Shown piece after piece: positions 35,954-44,415 of a stretch of 64,000 bases of DNA. Below the pieces are notes generated by a model that was given only the letters and a program-made list of their open reading frames with translations, ran no database searches and was not told the DNA's origin. The stretch is from positions 1-64,000 of the forward strand of contig PHCV01000013.1 of assembly GCA_002842395.1 (NCBI GenBank), written 5' to 3'. This DNA comes from Betaproteobacteria bacterium HGW-Betaproteobacteria-11 (GTDB lineage: Bacteria; Pseudomonadota; Gammaproteobacteria; Burkholderiales; Rhodocyclaceae). The translations under genes were made by a program, and so were the position numbers. Numbering within the stretch: the stretch's first letter is position 1; every line of letters starts with the position of its first letter.

Positions 35954-37182
35954 GTCTGTTGAGTTTTGAAGAGGCGCGCGAGCGGCTGCTGGCCAAAGTC
36001 CTGCCGGTCACGGCGAGCGAGCGGGTGTCGACCTTCCTCGCCCACGGCCGGGTGCTGGCCACGGCGCTGGTCTCGCCGATCGACGTGCCGCCGCTGGACA
36101 ACAGTTCGATGGACGGCTATGCGCTGCGCGCGGCCGATGTGCCGGCTGCCGGCGCCCGGCTGGTGGTCGAGCAGCGCATCCCGGCCGGCGGTCTCGGCCA
36201 TACGCTGGCGCCCGGCACGGCGGCGCGAATTTTCACCGGCGCGCCGGTGCCTGCCGGTGCCGATGCGGTGGTCATGCAGGAGCGCTGCGCGCGCGAGGGC
36301 GACACGGTGATCGTCGAGCATCTGCCGCGAGCTGGCGAATGGATCCGCCGCCGGGGCGAGGACATCGCCGCCGGCAGCCGCGTGCTGGCGGCGGGCTGCC
36401 TGCTCGGCCCGGCGCAGCTGGGGTTGGCCGCCTCGGTCGGCGCGGCGGAACTGGAAGTCTTGCGCCGCCTGCGCGTCGCGCTGTTTTCCACCGGCGACGA
36501 GCTGGCGATGCCCGGCGAGCCGCTCAAGCCCGGCGGCATCTACAACTCGAACCGCTACACGCTGCGCGCCCTGCTGGAAAACCTCGGCTGCACGGTGGCC
36601 GACCTCGACATCGTGCCGGACAACCTGGCGGCGACGCGGGCCGCCCTGCGTGCGGCGGCGGCGGAGAACGACCTGATCCTGACCAGCGGCGGTGTCTCGG
36701 TCGGCGAGGAGGATCACGTCAAGCCAGCGGTAGAGGCCGAAGGCAGCCTTGCTCTGTGGCAGATCGCGATCAAGCCGGGTAAGCCGCTAGCCTTTGGTCA
36801 GGTGAAAAAATCAGGGAACCCAAAACTCGACGCCGGCGAGACGGCGACGGTGCCCTTCATCGGCCTGCCCGGCAACCCGGTGTCGAGCTTCGTCACCTTC
36901 GTCATGCTGGTGCGGCCCCTGATCCGCAAGCTGCAAGGCGCCAGCGAGCATGCGCCGCGGGCCGTCGCGGCGCGCGCCGGCTTCGACTGGGCGGGCGATG
37001 CGCGCCGCGAATTCCTGCGTGCCCGGCTGGACGAAGACGGCAGCGTGAGCCTGTTCCCGAACCAGAGCGCCGGCGTGCTGACCTCCTGCGCCTGGGCCGA
37101 TGGCCTGCTCGACAATCCGCCGCGCCAGGCGATCCGCCGCGGTGATACAGTGCGCTTCCTGCCGTTTTCCGAACTGTTGTGA
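35950..37182 (+). CDS. moeA: Molybdopterin molybdenumtransferase MoeA (paralogue 1)
   Basis: A 410-residue enzyme that inserts molybdate into adenylylated molybdopterin. Seen: PPLDNSSMDGYALRAADV, IFTGAPVPAGADAVVMQE, LFSTGDEL, IYNSNRYTLRALL, LTSGGVSVGEEDHVKPAVE, FIGLPGNPVSSFVTF, and the C-terminal domain ending VRFLPFSELL. A stretch of about 15 residues (VKKSGNPKLDAGETATVP) sits just before FIGLPGNPVS, where many homologues have a short turn. Its DNA contains a copy of the dispersed repeat. A second moeA lies 2 kb away on the other strand. Confidence 0.93.
   Translation: MSLLSFEEARERLLAKVLPVTASERVSTFLAHGRVLATALVSPIDVPPLDNSSMDGYALRAADVPAAGARLVVEQRIPAGGLGHTLAPGTAARIFTGAPVPAGADAVVMQERCAREGDTVIVEHLPRAGEWIRRRGEDIAAGSRVLAAGCLLGPAQLGLAASVGAAELEVLRRLRVALFSTGDELAMPGEPLKPGGIYNSNRYTLRALLENLGCTVADLDIVPDNLAATRAALRAAAAENDLILTSGGVSVGEEDHVKPAVEAEGSLALWQIAIKPGKPLAFGQVKKSGNPKLDAGETATVPFIGLPGNPVSSFVTFVMLVRPLIRKLQGASEHAPRAVAARAGFDWAGDARREFLRARLDEDGSVSLFPNQSAGVLTSCAWADGLLDNPPRQAIRRGDTVRFLPFSELL
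36824..36847 (+). repeat. Dispersed 24-bp repeat, copy 2
   Basis: AAACTCGACGCCGGCGAG then ACGGCG; 21 of 24 match copy 7. Inside moeA paralogue 1, in the apparent loop insertion. Confidence 0.75.
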
Positions 37183-37199
37183 AAGGAAGTGAGCCGCTG

Positions 37200-37454
37200 A
37201 TGAAGGTGAAGGTTCTGTTTTTTGCCGGCCTGCGCGAGGCGCTGGGCGTGGCTGCCGAAGCGGTCGACGTGCCGGCGGGGATCGTCCAGGTCGGCGCTCT
37301 GCGTGACTGGCTGGCGGCCCGTGGCGAGCCGTGGCCGGCGCTGGCGACGGCGAAAAACCTGCGGGTGGCGGTCAATCAGCACATGGTCGGCCTCGATGCG
37401 CCGCTCAACAGCGGCGACGAGATCGCCTTCTTTCCGCCGGTGACCGGAGGCTGA
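37200..37454 (+). CDS. moaD: Molybdopterin synthase sulfur-carrier subunit MoaD
   Basis: An 84-residue ubiquitin-like protein. It starts MKVKVLFFAGLREALG, contains LRVAVNQHMVGLDAPLNSGDEIAFFPPVTGG and ends in the required Gly-Gly whose thiocarboxylate donates sulfur to MPT. The ATG at 37200 follows GAAAGGAAGTGAG. It is 17 nt after moeA and 2 nt before moaE. Confidence 0.94.
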   Translation: MKVKVLFFAGLREALGVAAEAVDVPAGIVQVGALRDWLAARGEPWPALATAKNLRVAVNQHMVGLDAPLNSGDEIAFFPPVTGG

Positions 37455-37456
37455 TC

Positions 37457-37936
37457 ATGCAGGATGGATTTTCGGTGAGCGTGCAGGAAGCCGACTTCGA
37501 TGCCGGTGCCGAGATCGCGCGGCTGGTTGCCGGGCGCGAGGACATCGGCGCGACGGCCAGCTTCATCGGCTATGTGCGGGCCGACAAGGTGCATGCCGCC
37601 GCGGCGGAAAAAGTCGTGGCGATGACGCTGGAACACTATCCGGGGATGACCGAGCAGGCGCTGACGGACATCGTCGAAGCGGCGCAAGGCCGCTGGCCGC
37701 TCGTAGCGGTGCGGGTGATCCATCGCGTCGGCCGGCTCGAACCGGGCGCGCAGATCGTCTTCGTCGCCGTCGCCGCGGCGCATCGCGGCGAGGCGTTCGC
37801 CGCCTGCGAATTCATCATGGATTATCTGAAAACCCGCGCCCCGTTCTGGAAGAAGGAAGAAACCCCGGCCGGCGGCCACTGGGTCGAGGCACGCGAAAGC
37901 GACGATCAGGCGACGGCCCGCTGGGCAGGACGGTAA
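37457..37936 (+). CDS. moaE: Molybdopterin synthase catalytic subunit MoaE
   Basis: A 159-residue subunit that pairs with MoaD. Motifs: ATASFIGYVR, MTLEHYPGMTEQAL, IHRVGRLEPG, VAVAAAHRGEAFAACEFIMDYLKTRAPFWKKEE. The last contains the active-site Lys pair. Length is normal (about 150). It ends 17 nt before the convergent second moeA. Confidence 0.95.
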   Translation: MQDGFSVSVQEADFDAGAEIARLVAGREDIGATASFIGYVRADKVHAAAAEKVVAMTLEHYPGMTEQALTDIVEAAQGRWPLVAVRVIHRVGRLEPGAQIVFVAVAAAHRGEAFAACEFIMDYLKTRAPFWKKEETPAGGHWVEARESDDQATARWAGR

Positions 37937-37953
37937 ATCGCTCGCCGGTCGGG

Positions 37954-39234
37954 CTATACCAACCCGTTCATCAGCTGCACATTCACCGTCTCGCCAACGC
38001 CGACTTTTTCGCGGCCGGGCTCGAGTACGATGAAGCAGTCGGCCGCGGACATCGAGCGCAGGATGCCCGAGCCTTGCGCGCCGGTCGGCCGTACCCACCA
38101 CTGGCCTTCCTGTTCGAACAGCACGCCGCGGTAGAACTCGGTGCGTTCGCGCCCCTTTCGTAGCGGTTCGGCGAGCCGCGCGGGCAGGGCCGGGAAGGGC
38201 GGCAGCGGATCGACTCCGGCCAGCTTGAGCAGCGCCGGACGGACGAACTGGTAGAAGGTCACCATCACCGCCACCGGATTGCCGGGCAGGCCGAACAGCC
38301 AGGCGGCGGGACCGGCCTTGCCCTCGGGCTGGAGGCGACCGAAAGCCATCGGCCGGCCGGGCTTCATGGCGATTTTCCAGAAGGCGACTTCGCCCAGTTG
38401 CTGCATCAGTTGCTTGATGAAGTCGGCTTCGCCGACGGAGACGCCGCCGCTGGTGATGATCGCGTCGCACGAGGCCGCCGCTGTGCGCATCGCCGCTTCG
38501 AGCGCGGCGGGTTCGTCGCGGATCACGCCCATGTCGAGCACCTCGCAGCCGAGGCGGGTGAGCATGCCCCACAGCGTATAGCGGTTGCTGTCGTAGATCA
38601 TGCCCGCGGCGAGCGGCTCGCCCAGCGAGCGCAGTTCGTCGCCGGTGGAAAACAGCGCCACGCGCACCCGGCGGCGCACGCTGACTTCGGCCAGTCCCAG
38701 CGAGGCGATCAGGCCGAGTTCGGCCGGACGCAGCCGCTTGCCGGCGGTGATCGCCGGGCTGCCGGTGCGCAAGTCCTCTCCGGCGCGGCGCACGTTCTGC
38801 TCGCGGCGCTGGCCGGGCGGAATGATCACGGCATCGCCTTCGCTGCGCGCCACTTCCTGCACCACCACGACATCGGCGCCGGGAGGCAGCACGGCGCCGG
38901 TCATGATCCGCACCGCTTCGCCGGCGCCGAGTTTTCCCTCGAAGGCGCGGCCGGCGAAGGCGGTGCCGACGATCTTCAGCCGCGTCTCGCCGTCGGCGGC
39001 GAGATCGGCGTGGCGCACTGCCCAGCCGTCCATCGCCGAGTTGTCGTGCGCCGGCACGTCGAGCGGCGAAATCACGTCGGCGGCAAGCACGCGGTCGAGC
39101 GCCTGGCGGACAAACAGCCGCTCGACGCCGGTAACGGGCGCGAGGTGATCGAGCATCAGGCGGCGCGCCTGTTCGACGGACAGGCCTTCGGGGCCGCTGG
39201 TGGCGGGCATCAGGGAATCGAGAAGCGAGGTCAT
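37954..39234 (-). CDS. moeA: Molybdopterin molybdenumtransferase MoeA (paralogue 2)
   Basis: A 426-residue MoeA. Motifs: VPAHDNSAMDGWAVRHADL, VRIMTGAVLPPGADVVVVQE, ALFSTGDEL, IYDSNRYTLWGMLTRLG, ITSGGVSVGEADFIK, WLFGLPGNPVAVMVTF, and a C-terminal domain ending with EKVGVGETVNVQLM. It differs clearly from the plus-strand paralogue. Two MoeA copies are often interpreted as specialised for molybdenum versus tungsten or for separate cofactor branches; which applies here cannot be read. Two copies of the dispersed repeat lie inside this gene (37985-38008 and 38911-38934). It is 52 bp upstream of moaA in transcription order reversed: moaA, then this gene. Confidence 0.93.
   Translation of the reverse strand: MTSLLDSLMPATSGPEGLSVEQARRLMLDHLAPVTGVERLFVRQALDRVLAADVISPLDVPAHDNSAMDGWAVRHADLAADGETRLKIVGTAFAGRAFEGKLGAGEAVRIMTGAVLPPGADVVVVQEVARSEGDAVIIPPGQRREQNVRRAGEDLRTGSPAITAGKRLRPAELGLIASLGLAEVSVRRRVRVALFSTGDELRSLGEPLAAGMIYDSNRYTLWGMLTRLGCEVLDMGVIRDEPAALEAAMRTAAASCDAIITSGGVSVGEADFIKQLMQQLGEVAFWKIAMKPGRPMAFGRLQPEGKAGPAAWLFGLPGNPVAVMVTFYQFVRPALLKLAGVDPLPPFPALPARLAEPLRKGRERTEFYRGVLFEQEGQWWVRPTGAQGSGILRSMSAADCFIVLEPGREKVGVGETVNVQLMNGLV
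37985..38008 (-). repeat. Dispersed 24-bp repeat, copy 3
   Basis: Minus strand reads AAAGTCGGCGTTGGCGAG then ACGGTG; 22 of 24 match copy 7. Inside moeA paralogue 2. Confidence 0.78.
38911..38934 (-). repeat. Dispersed 24-bp repeat, copy 4 (divergent)
   Basis: Minus strand reads AAACTCGGCGCCGGCGAA then GCGGTG; 19 of 24 match copy 7. It codes KLGAGEAV, also a natural MoeA motif, so this copy is the weakest. Confidence 0.5.
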
Positions 39235-39286
39235 GGTAGTGAAAGCCTGTCGAAGTTAAACCGCGGCGTGAAGCGCAGGCCGCAGT

Positions 39287-40369
39287 TTACCCGCCGATGT
39301 AGGACATTTCGATCTTGCGCCGCGGGGCCGTGGCGGCGGTGCGGATTTCCGAGTAGCGATCCGCGCGCGCGCGCCAGATGCCGGCGATGGCGCGGCTCAG
39401 TTGCTCGTCGTTCGAGCCGCCGCGCAGGAGGTCGCGCAGATCGTGCCCGCCCTGGGCGAAGAGGCAGGTGTAGAGCTTGCCCTCGGTCGACAGCCGCAGG
39501 CGGGTACAGGTGCTGCAAAAGGCCTGGGTGACCGAGGAGATGACGCCGATCTCGCCGCCGCCATCGCGATAACGCCAGCGTTCGGCCACTTCGCCGGGAT
39601 AGTTCGGGTCGATGGCTTCGAGCGGAAACTCGCGGTCGATGCGGGCGATGACCTCGGTGGAGGAGAGAACTTCGTCCATCTTCCAGCCGTTCGAGCTGCC
39701 GACGTCCATGTATTCGATGAAACGCAGGATCTGGCCGCTGCCACGGAAGTGGCGGGCCAGCGGCAGTATCTGATCGTCATTGGTGCCGCGCTTGACCACG
39801 CAATTCACCTTGACCGGCGCGAGGCCCGCGGCCGCCGCCGCGTCGATGCCGGCCAGCACGTCTTCGACCGCGTAATTGACATCGCTCATCCGCTGGAAGA
39901 CGAGCGGATCGAGGGCATCGAGGCTGACGGTGACGCGGTTGAGTCCGGCCGCTTTCAGGGCGTGCGCCTGAGCGGCCAGCAGCGAGCCGTTGGTGGTCAG
40001 CGTGAGCTCGACCGGTAGTTCGGCCAGTTGCTCGATCAGGCGTTCGAGTCCATGGCGCAGCAACGGCTCGCCGCCGGTGATGCGGATTTTCTCGACGCCC
40101 TGGACGACGAACAGGCGGGCCAGCCGGGTGATTTCCTCGAAGGAGAGCAGTTGTTCGCGCGGCAGGAAGGGATAGTCGCGGCCGAACACGGTCTTCGGCA
40201 TGCAATACACGCAGCGGAAATTGCAGCGGTCGGTGACCGAAATGCGCAGGTCGCGCAACGCCCGTCCGCGCGTGTCGCGCAGGGGTTCGCCAGGTGCGGC
40301 CGGAGCCGCCGAGGGAAAACTCGGCGCTGGCGCGACGGCGATGGGAATGATGCGGTCGTTGGCGTTCAT
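39287..40369 (-). CDS. moaA: GTP 3',8-cyclase MoaA
   Basis: A 360-residue radical-SAM enzyme that begins molybdopterin synthesis. The N-terminal cluster is [13 protein letters not shown] (CxxxCxxC) and the C-terminal cluster [18 protein letters not shown] (CxxC-x13-C). [11 protein letters not shown] is the SAM-binding GGE motif, and the protein ends in Gly-Gly, needed for catalysis. The ATG at 40369 gives about 35 residues before the core, rich in Ala/Pro ([17 protein letters not shown]). Part of that segment is encoded by a copy of the dispersed repeat, so it may be a late N-terminal addition. Frames further upstream lack similarity. Confidence 0.95.
   Translation of the reverse strand: MNANDRIIPIAVAPAPSFPSAAPAAPGEPLRDTRGRALRDLRISVTDRCNFRCVYCMPKTVFGRDYPFLPREQLLSFEEITRLARLFVVQGVEKIRITGGEPLLRHGLERLIEQLAELPVELTLTTNGSLLAAQAHALKAAGLNRVTVSLDALDPLVFQRMSDVNYAVEDVLAGIDAAAAAGLAPVKVNCVVKRGTNDDQILPLARHFRGSGQILRFIEYMDVGSSNGWKMDEVLSSTEVIARIDREFPLEAIDPNYPGEVAERWRYRDGGGEIGVISSVTQAFCSTCTRLRLSTEGKLYTCLFAQGGHDLRDLLRGGSNDEQLSRAIAGIWRARADRYSEIRTAATAPRRKIEMSYIGG
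40317..40340 (+). repeat. Dispersed 24-bp repeat, copy 5
   Basis: AAACTCGGCGCTGGCGCG then ACGGCG; 22 of 24 match copy 7. Identical to copy 6 over 27 bases. Antisense to the first codons of moaA. Confidence 0.82.
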
Positions 40370-40623
40370 GAGGGGGCAAACTATATGCCGGAGCGTGCAT
40401 ATAGACAAGGGGTTGGCCTGGGTTTTTGCCCCTGCCTGAAACATGGAATTACAACTTCGCGGCGTGTGAAATAGTTTGGGGCGAACCGCTGCGGCATCAT
40501 GTCGTCGAGGATGCCTTGATCTCTCCACCGTCCTCGAACGCTGGTGGGACATGGATTCGGGAAGTGCGTGGCGGCCGCTTTGCGCCACCGGATTTCGTTG
40601 TTTGATCCTGAAAGGAGAATCAC

Positions 40624-41091
40624 ATGAACAAGCTGCTTGCCGCATTGTTGCTGGTTGCCGGTGTTTCCCTCGCCCATGCCGAACCGCCGTCGGCCCAGGC
40701 TGCGCCTGATGCCGGGCCACGGCATGCAATGCGCGAGGAAATGCAGAAGCGCTGTGCCGAGAACCCCGAGAAATGCGCCGAAATGAAGGAGCGCATGCGC
40801 AAGGAACACGAGGAAGTTCGCGCTGCCTGCGAAAAGGATCCCGCACACTGCAAGGACATCCGCCGCGAGCATCGCGAAAAAATGCACGAACGGATGTGCG
40901 CCGAGCATCCGCAAAAATGCGAGGAAATGAAGGCGCGGCGCGAGGAAATGAAGAAACGCTGCGAGGCTGACCCCAAGGCGTGCGAAGCGAAGAAGGCGGA
41001 GTTCCGGGAAAAGATGCAGCAGCGGCGCGAGGAAAGACGCGAACAGCGGCGCCAGCCGTCGCCGGACGCGGCACCCGCCACTGTCAACTGA
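40624..41091 (+). CDS. Exported helical protein with four CX6C hairpin motifs
   Basis: A 155-residue protein with a clear signal peptide (residues 1-19, cleavage after AHA) and a AAAGGAG ribosome site. The mature part is almost all charged helix with four regularly spaced motifs: [24 protein letters not shown] and CEADPKAC, each C-x3-P-x2-C, about 22-28 residues apart. Pairs of Cys six residues apart at helix turns could form disulfides or bind metal. It superficially recalls periplasmic helical stress proteins such as Spy/CpxP, but those lack this Cys pattern. I do not recognise the family. It stands alone, convergent with the FAD reductase. Confidence 0.75.
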   Translation: MNKLLAALLLVAGVSLAHAEPPSAQAAPDAGPRHAMREEMQKRCAENPEKCAEMKERMRKEHEEVRAACEKDPAHCKDIRREHREKMHERMCAEHPQKCEEMKARREEMKKRCEADPKACEAKKAEFREKMQQRREERREQRRQPSPDAAPATVN

Positions 41092-42281
41092 GCAAGGTGT
41101 TCAGCGCGAAGCCGCTATCGGCCGCCTGCTCCGGAGTGGGCGAGATGCCCTGCTCGAACAGCCGGCGGCCGGCCATGTGCTCGGCCGGCTGATTGATCGA
41201 GTCGATCGCCAGCAGGCGGCCCGCGCGGTAGTAGAAGAGCGAGAATTTGTGCGCCTCGGGCGAGCCGCGGAGGACGGTTTGATCGTACCCCGCGGTCAGT
41301 CCGATCATTTGCAGCTTGACGTCATACTGGTCGGACCAGAACCACGGTGCACCGGCGAACGGCCGCGCCTTGCCGAGCAGGGCAAAGGCAGCCGACTTGC
41401 CCTGTTCGGTGGCGTTCTGCACCGATTCGAGACGCAGCAGGCTGCCATCGGCCAGCCGGCGCACGGTGCAGTCGCCGGCGGCGACGATCGCCGGGTCCGC
41501 TGTGCGGCTTTCGCCATCGACCACGATGCCGCCCGCAACCTCGAGCCCCGCCGCCTGCGCCAGTTCGGCATTGGGGATGACGCCGATGCCCACCAGTACC
41601 AGATCGGCGGGGAATTCGCGGTCCGGTAATCCGGTTGTCATGACCGACGAGTCCCGCCACCATCGCGCCGAGCACGATGTCAACGCCATGGCCGCGGTGC
41701 AGGTCGAGGTAGAACTGCGAAATCCGCGGGCTGACGACGCGCGCCATCAGGCGCTCGGCCGCTTCCAGCACGGTGACCTGCTTGCCCAGCTTGCGCGCGC
41801 AGGCGGCGACTTCGAGGCCGATGAAACCGCCGCCGATGACCACCAGGCTCTGCGCCGACGCCAGCTCCGCCGCGATGGCTTTCGCGTCGTCGAGCGTGCG
41901 CAGGCCATGCACGCCCCGCCAGTCGCTGCCTGGTAGCGGCAGGGGGCGCAGGCGCGAGCCGGTGCATAGCGCAAGGCCATCGTAGGCCAGCGTCGAGCCG
42001 TCGGTGAGGGTCAGGGTGCGTGCGGCACGGTCGATCGCCGTCGCGCCAGCGCCGAGTTTTTGCGTGATGCCTTTCTTCGCCAGCAGCTCGGGCGCGCGCA
42101 TCCAGAGTTGGGCTTCGTGGGTTTGTCCGAGCAGGAAGCCCTTGGACAGGGGCGGCCGGTGGTAGGGCGGATAGGGTTCCTCGCCCAGCAGCGTGATCGC
42201 GCCGGCGAAGCCCTCGGCATGCAAGGTTTCGGCTACGGTCAGACCGGCCAGGCCGGCCCCGATGATGACGATGTGATCCAT
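41084..42281 (-). pseudogene. Ferredoxin reductase-like FAD/NAD oxidoreductase with a frameshift
   Basis: Two frames together give one reductase of about 400 residues. From 42281: HIVIIGAGLAGLTVAETL (FAD site), PYPPYHRPPLSKGFLLG, YDGLALCTGSRLRPLPLPG, SLVVIGGGFIGLEVAA (NAD site), ending in sense near VLGAMVAGLVGHDN. The rest continues in another frame from about 41640: REFPADLVLVGIGVIPNAELAQAAGL, IVAAGDCTV, APWFWSDQYDVKLQMIG. This is the rhodocoxin/putidaredoxin reductase type. The break lies between about 41630 and 41650, and a short stretch there also looks shortened. It may be a real inactivation or an assembly error. It contains one copy of the dispersed repeat (42037-42060). Confidence 0.8.
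42037..42060 (-). repeat. Dispersed 24-bp repeat, copy 6
   Basis: Minus strand reads AAACTCGGCGCTGGCGCG then ACGGCG; 22 of 24 match copy 7. Inside the FAD reductase gene, coding KLGAGATA. Confidence 0.82.
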
Positions 42282-42675
42282 GTGCACACTCCCCCAAACG
42301 CATCCTGCCTTCGATTATAGGGCACCTCTAAAAATCGTCATTCCCGCGAAAGCGGGAATCTATAGTGCATTGAAAAACCTGGATTCCCGCTTTCGCGGGA
42401 ATGACGAAATCTCGATTTTTAGAGGTGCCCTTTATAGGGTGGAGAGCGCGCATCTTTCCGCCTGAAACCGGGAGCTGTGAAAACCCGGCCGCGCCCGACT
42501 TTAGCGTATTCGTATTTCATTCTCCGTAGCTGACAACTCGCGGCCATGGGCGTTAAGATGGACGCCCCACACAACCGTGAGAATACTCGGGGGCCGGATG
42601 CCAGCCTCTACTCCGGCCGCCGGAAATTCGCCACCTGATGCCCAGTTGTCATCGCCCGAAAGGCCGCGCACCTTG
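42282..42675. other. Intergenic region upstream of the MFS gene
   Basis: Apart from the palindromic element, nothing clear is seen. Possible upstream in-frame starts for the transporter at 42577 (GTG) and 42598 (ATG) fall here, but the region before 42676 codes for a Pro/Ser-rich stretch without similarity. Confidence 0.5.
42319..42431. mobile_element. MITE-like palindromic element with 19-bp terminal inverted repeats
   Basis: Exact terminal repeats AGGGCACCTCTAAAAATCG (42319-42337) and its complement (42413-42431) enclose two internal palindromes, each ATTCCCGC-loop-GCGGGAAT (42341-42360 and about 42384-42403). Flanking TTAT on both sides (42315-42318 and 42432-42435) looks like a 4-bp target duplication. 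At 113 bp and without coding it resembles a MITE. The inner units resemble the ATTCCC-N8-GGGAAT repeats described in Neisseria. Confidence 0.75.
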
Positions 42676-44022
42676 ATGACCCCGCCAACTTCAGGCCTTG
42701 CCGATCGCAACCGAAAGCGCTTCATCGCCTTTCGCGTGCTGTTCAACGCGCGCTTTTACTACCCGGTATTGGCCGTACTGTTCCTCGACCTGGGACTTTC
42801 GGCCACGCAATACACGCTGCTTAATTTTGCCTGGGCGATTGTCATTGTCTTGGCCGAAGTGCCGTCCGGCGCGCTTGCCGACCGTGTCGGACGGCGTCCG
42901 CTGATCGTCGCGGCGGCGATCTGCATGGTGCTGGAGATGGTGGTGCTGCTCGTCGCACCGCTCAACGGGGGCGTGGTCCTGTTGCTGTTCTGCCTGGCCA
43001 ACCGCATCCTCAGCGGCCTCGCGGAGGCCTTGGCCAGCGGCGCAGACGAATCCCTGGCCTACGATTCCCTGGCGGCGGAAGCCCGTGCCGCCGAGTGGCC
43101 GGACGTACTCGCCGATGTCATGCACTGGCAGTCGTTTGGTATGCTGCTGGCCATGCTGGTCGGTGCCGCCGTGTATGACCCACACCTGCTGAACAGGATC
43201 ATGGATGTGCTCGGCAGCGATCTGCGCATCGATCAGGGTCTGGCACTGCGCTTTCCGATTGCGCTCAATCTGATCAGCGCGATGCTCGTGCTATGGCTTG
43301 CGCTTGGCATGCGCGAGCCGCCCGCCGTTGGCGCAACGCCCCAGGCGAAAAGTCATCCGGCCAGCAGTTGGCACGGCATCGTGGCTGCCGGTGCCTGGAT
43401 TCTGCACACGCCGGTGGCACTCTTCGTCATCCTCGGTGGCGTGCTGATCGACAGCGTGATTCGCCTGTTCCTGACCTTTGGTAGCGTGTTCTTCCGCCTG
43501 ATCGATCTGCCGGAGGCCAGTTTCGGGCTGATCGGCGCCGGCATGGCCGGACTGGGAATGCTGGTCTCGCCGGTTGCCAGAACGCTGGCCCGTACCAGTT
43601 CATTGCTGCGCAATTTCATGATTCTCGCGGCGTTGACGCTGGCCGGGCTGGTCGGGGTGGCGTTCAAAATTCCGTTCTGGGGCGTGTTGTTCGCCATTCC
43701 CCTGGCTGCAGCGATGACCGCGCTGGGCTTGATCGTTTCGAACACGCTGAATGCCCGGGTTGACGCCGCGCACCGCGCCACCGTTCTTTCCTTCAAGGGG
43801 CTGGTGTTCAATCTTGGCTACGGTTTTGCCAGTCTGCTGTTTGCGCTTGCCTTGCGCGCGATGCGAAACGACGGTTCCGCGGAACAGGCATTTGCCCGTG
43901 CCATTGAAGTGCTGCCGCTGTGGCTGTTGTTTACCCTGGCGCTGCTTGCGCTGGCGTTCCGCCTTCACCACGCCGAGTTGGACGCCAAAGCGGCTGACCC
44001 GGAACGGCCCCAACGAACTTGA
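42676..44022 (+). CDS. MFS transporter
   Basis: About 448 residues from ATG 42676. The sequence has about eleven to twelve hydrophobic segments, and the MFS loop 2-3 motif EVPSGALADRVGRRPLIVAA is clear. A second half (AFKIPFWGVLFAIPLAAAMTALGLIVSNTLNARV, then RATVLSFKGLVFNLGYGFASL) completes a 12-helix layout. The substrate is unknown; no cytoplasmic enzyme neighbours help. It ends 190 bp before the left border of the tRNA-Asn cassette. Confidence 0.82.
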   Translation: MTPPTSGLADRNRKRFIAFRVLFNARFYYPVLAVLFLDLGLSATQYTLLNFAWAIVIVLAEVPSGALADRVGRRPLIVAAAICMVLEMVVLLVAPLNGGVVLLLFCLANRILSGLAEALASGADESLAYDSLAAEARAAEWPDVLADVMHWQSFGMLLAMLVGAAVYDPHLLNRIMDVLGSDLRIDQGLALRFPIALNLISAMLVLWLALGMREPPAVGATPQAKSHPASSWHGIVAAGAWILHTPVALFVILGGVLIDSVIRLFLTFGSVFFRLIDLPEASFGLIGAGMAGLGMLVSPVARTLARTSSLLRNFMILAALTLAGLVGVAFKIPFWGVLFAIPLAAAMTALGLIVSNTLNARVDAAHRATVLSFKGLVFNLGYGFASLLFALALRAMRNDGSAEQAFARAIEVLPLWLLFTLALLALAFRLHHAELDAKAADPERPQRT

Positions 44023-44211
44023 AGAAAAGCAGACCAATGCCTTCCAGAAATTCCCCAGCTATTTTTGGGGCCGGCTCCTGCGGATGATCGAAGCGGCGGT
44101 GGTTCTGTCGGTGGTGGATCGGCACACTGGCCTACACAGCCTGGCTCGGCCGGCGGCAGGACAGCGAAGCCCTGCGCGTCGCGTGGGCGGCCTCAAAAAT
44201 GGCACCATCTT

Positions 44212-44260
44212 TGGCTCCTCGATCTGGGCTCGAACCAGGGACCTACGGATTAACAGTTCG
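44212..44260. repeat. attL-like copy of tRNA-Asn 3' part
   Basis: Forty-seven of 49 bases are identical to 47801-47849, the 3' end of the tRNA-Asn gene from CCA through the anticodon stem, in the same orientation. Sequence similarity ends abruptly on both sides. This is the classical product of site-specific integration into a tRNA gene. Confidence 0.92.
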
Positions 44261-44415
44261 ATAAATGTATAGTTAAATCAACGTATTGATTCGCCCTCAA
44301 ACGCCAATACTCACCAGACAAAGTTTCAATATCTACGTTGCTGTTGGCACTCACGTGATACGGTGCGGTAGTAGAATCCGTTTGTCATTCGCGATAAGGC
44401 AAACGAGGGGGCAAA

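Noticed and set aside
44023-44211. Possible gene remnant between the MFS gene and the left cassette border
   Set aside because: Several short frames exist, but none gives a recognisable protein segment.
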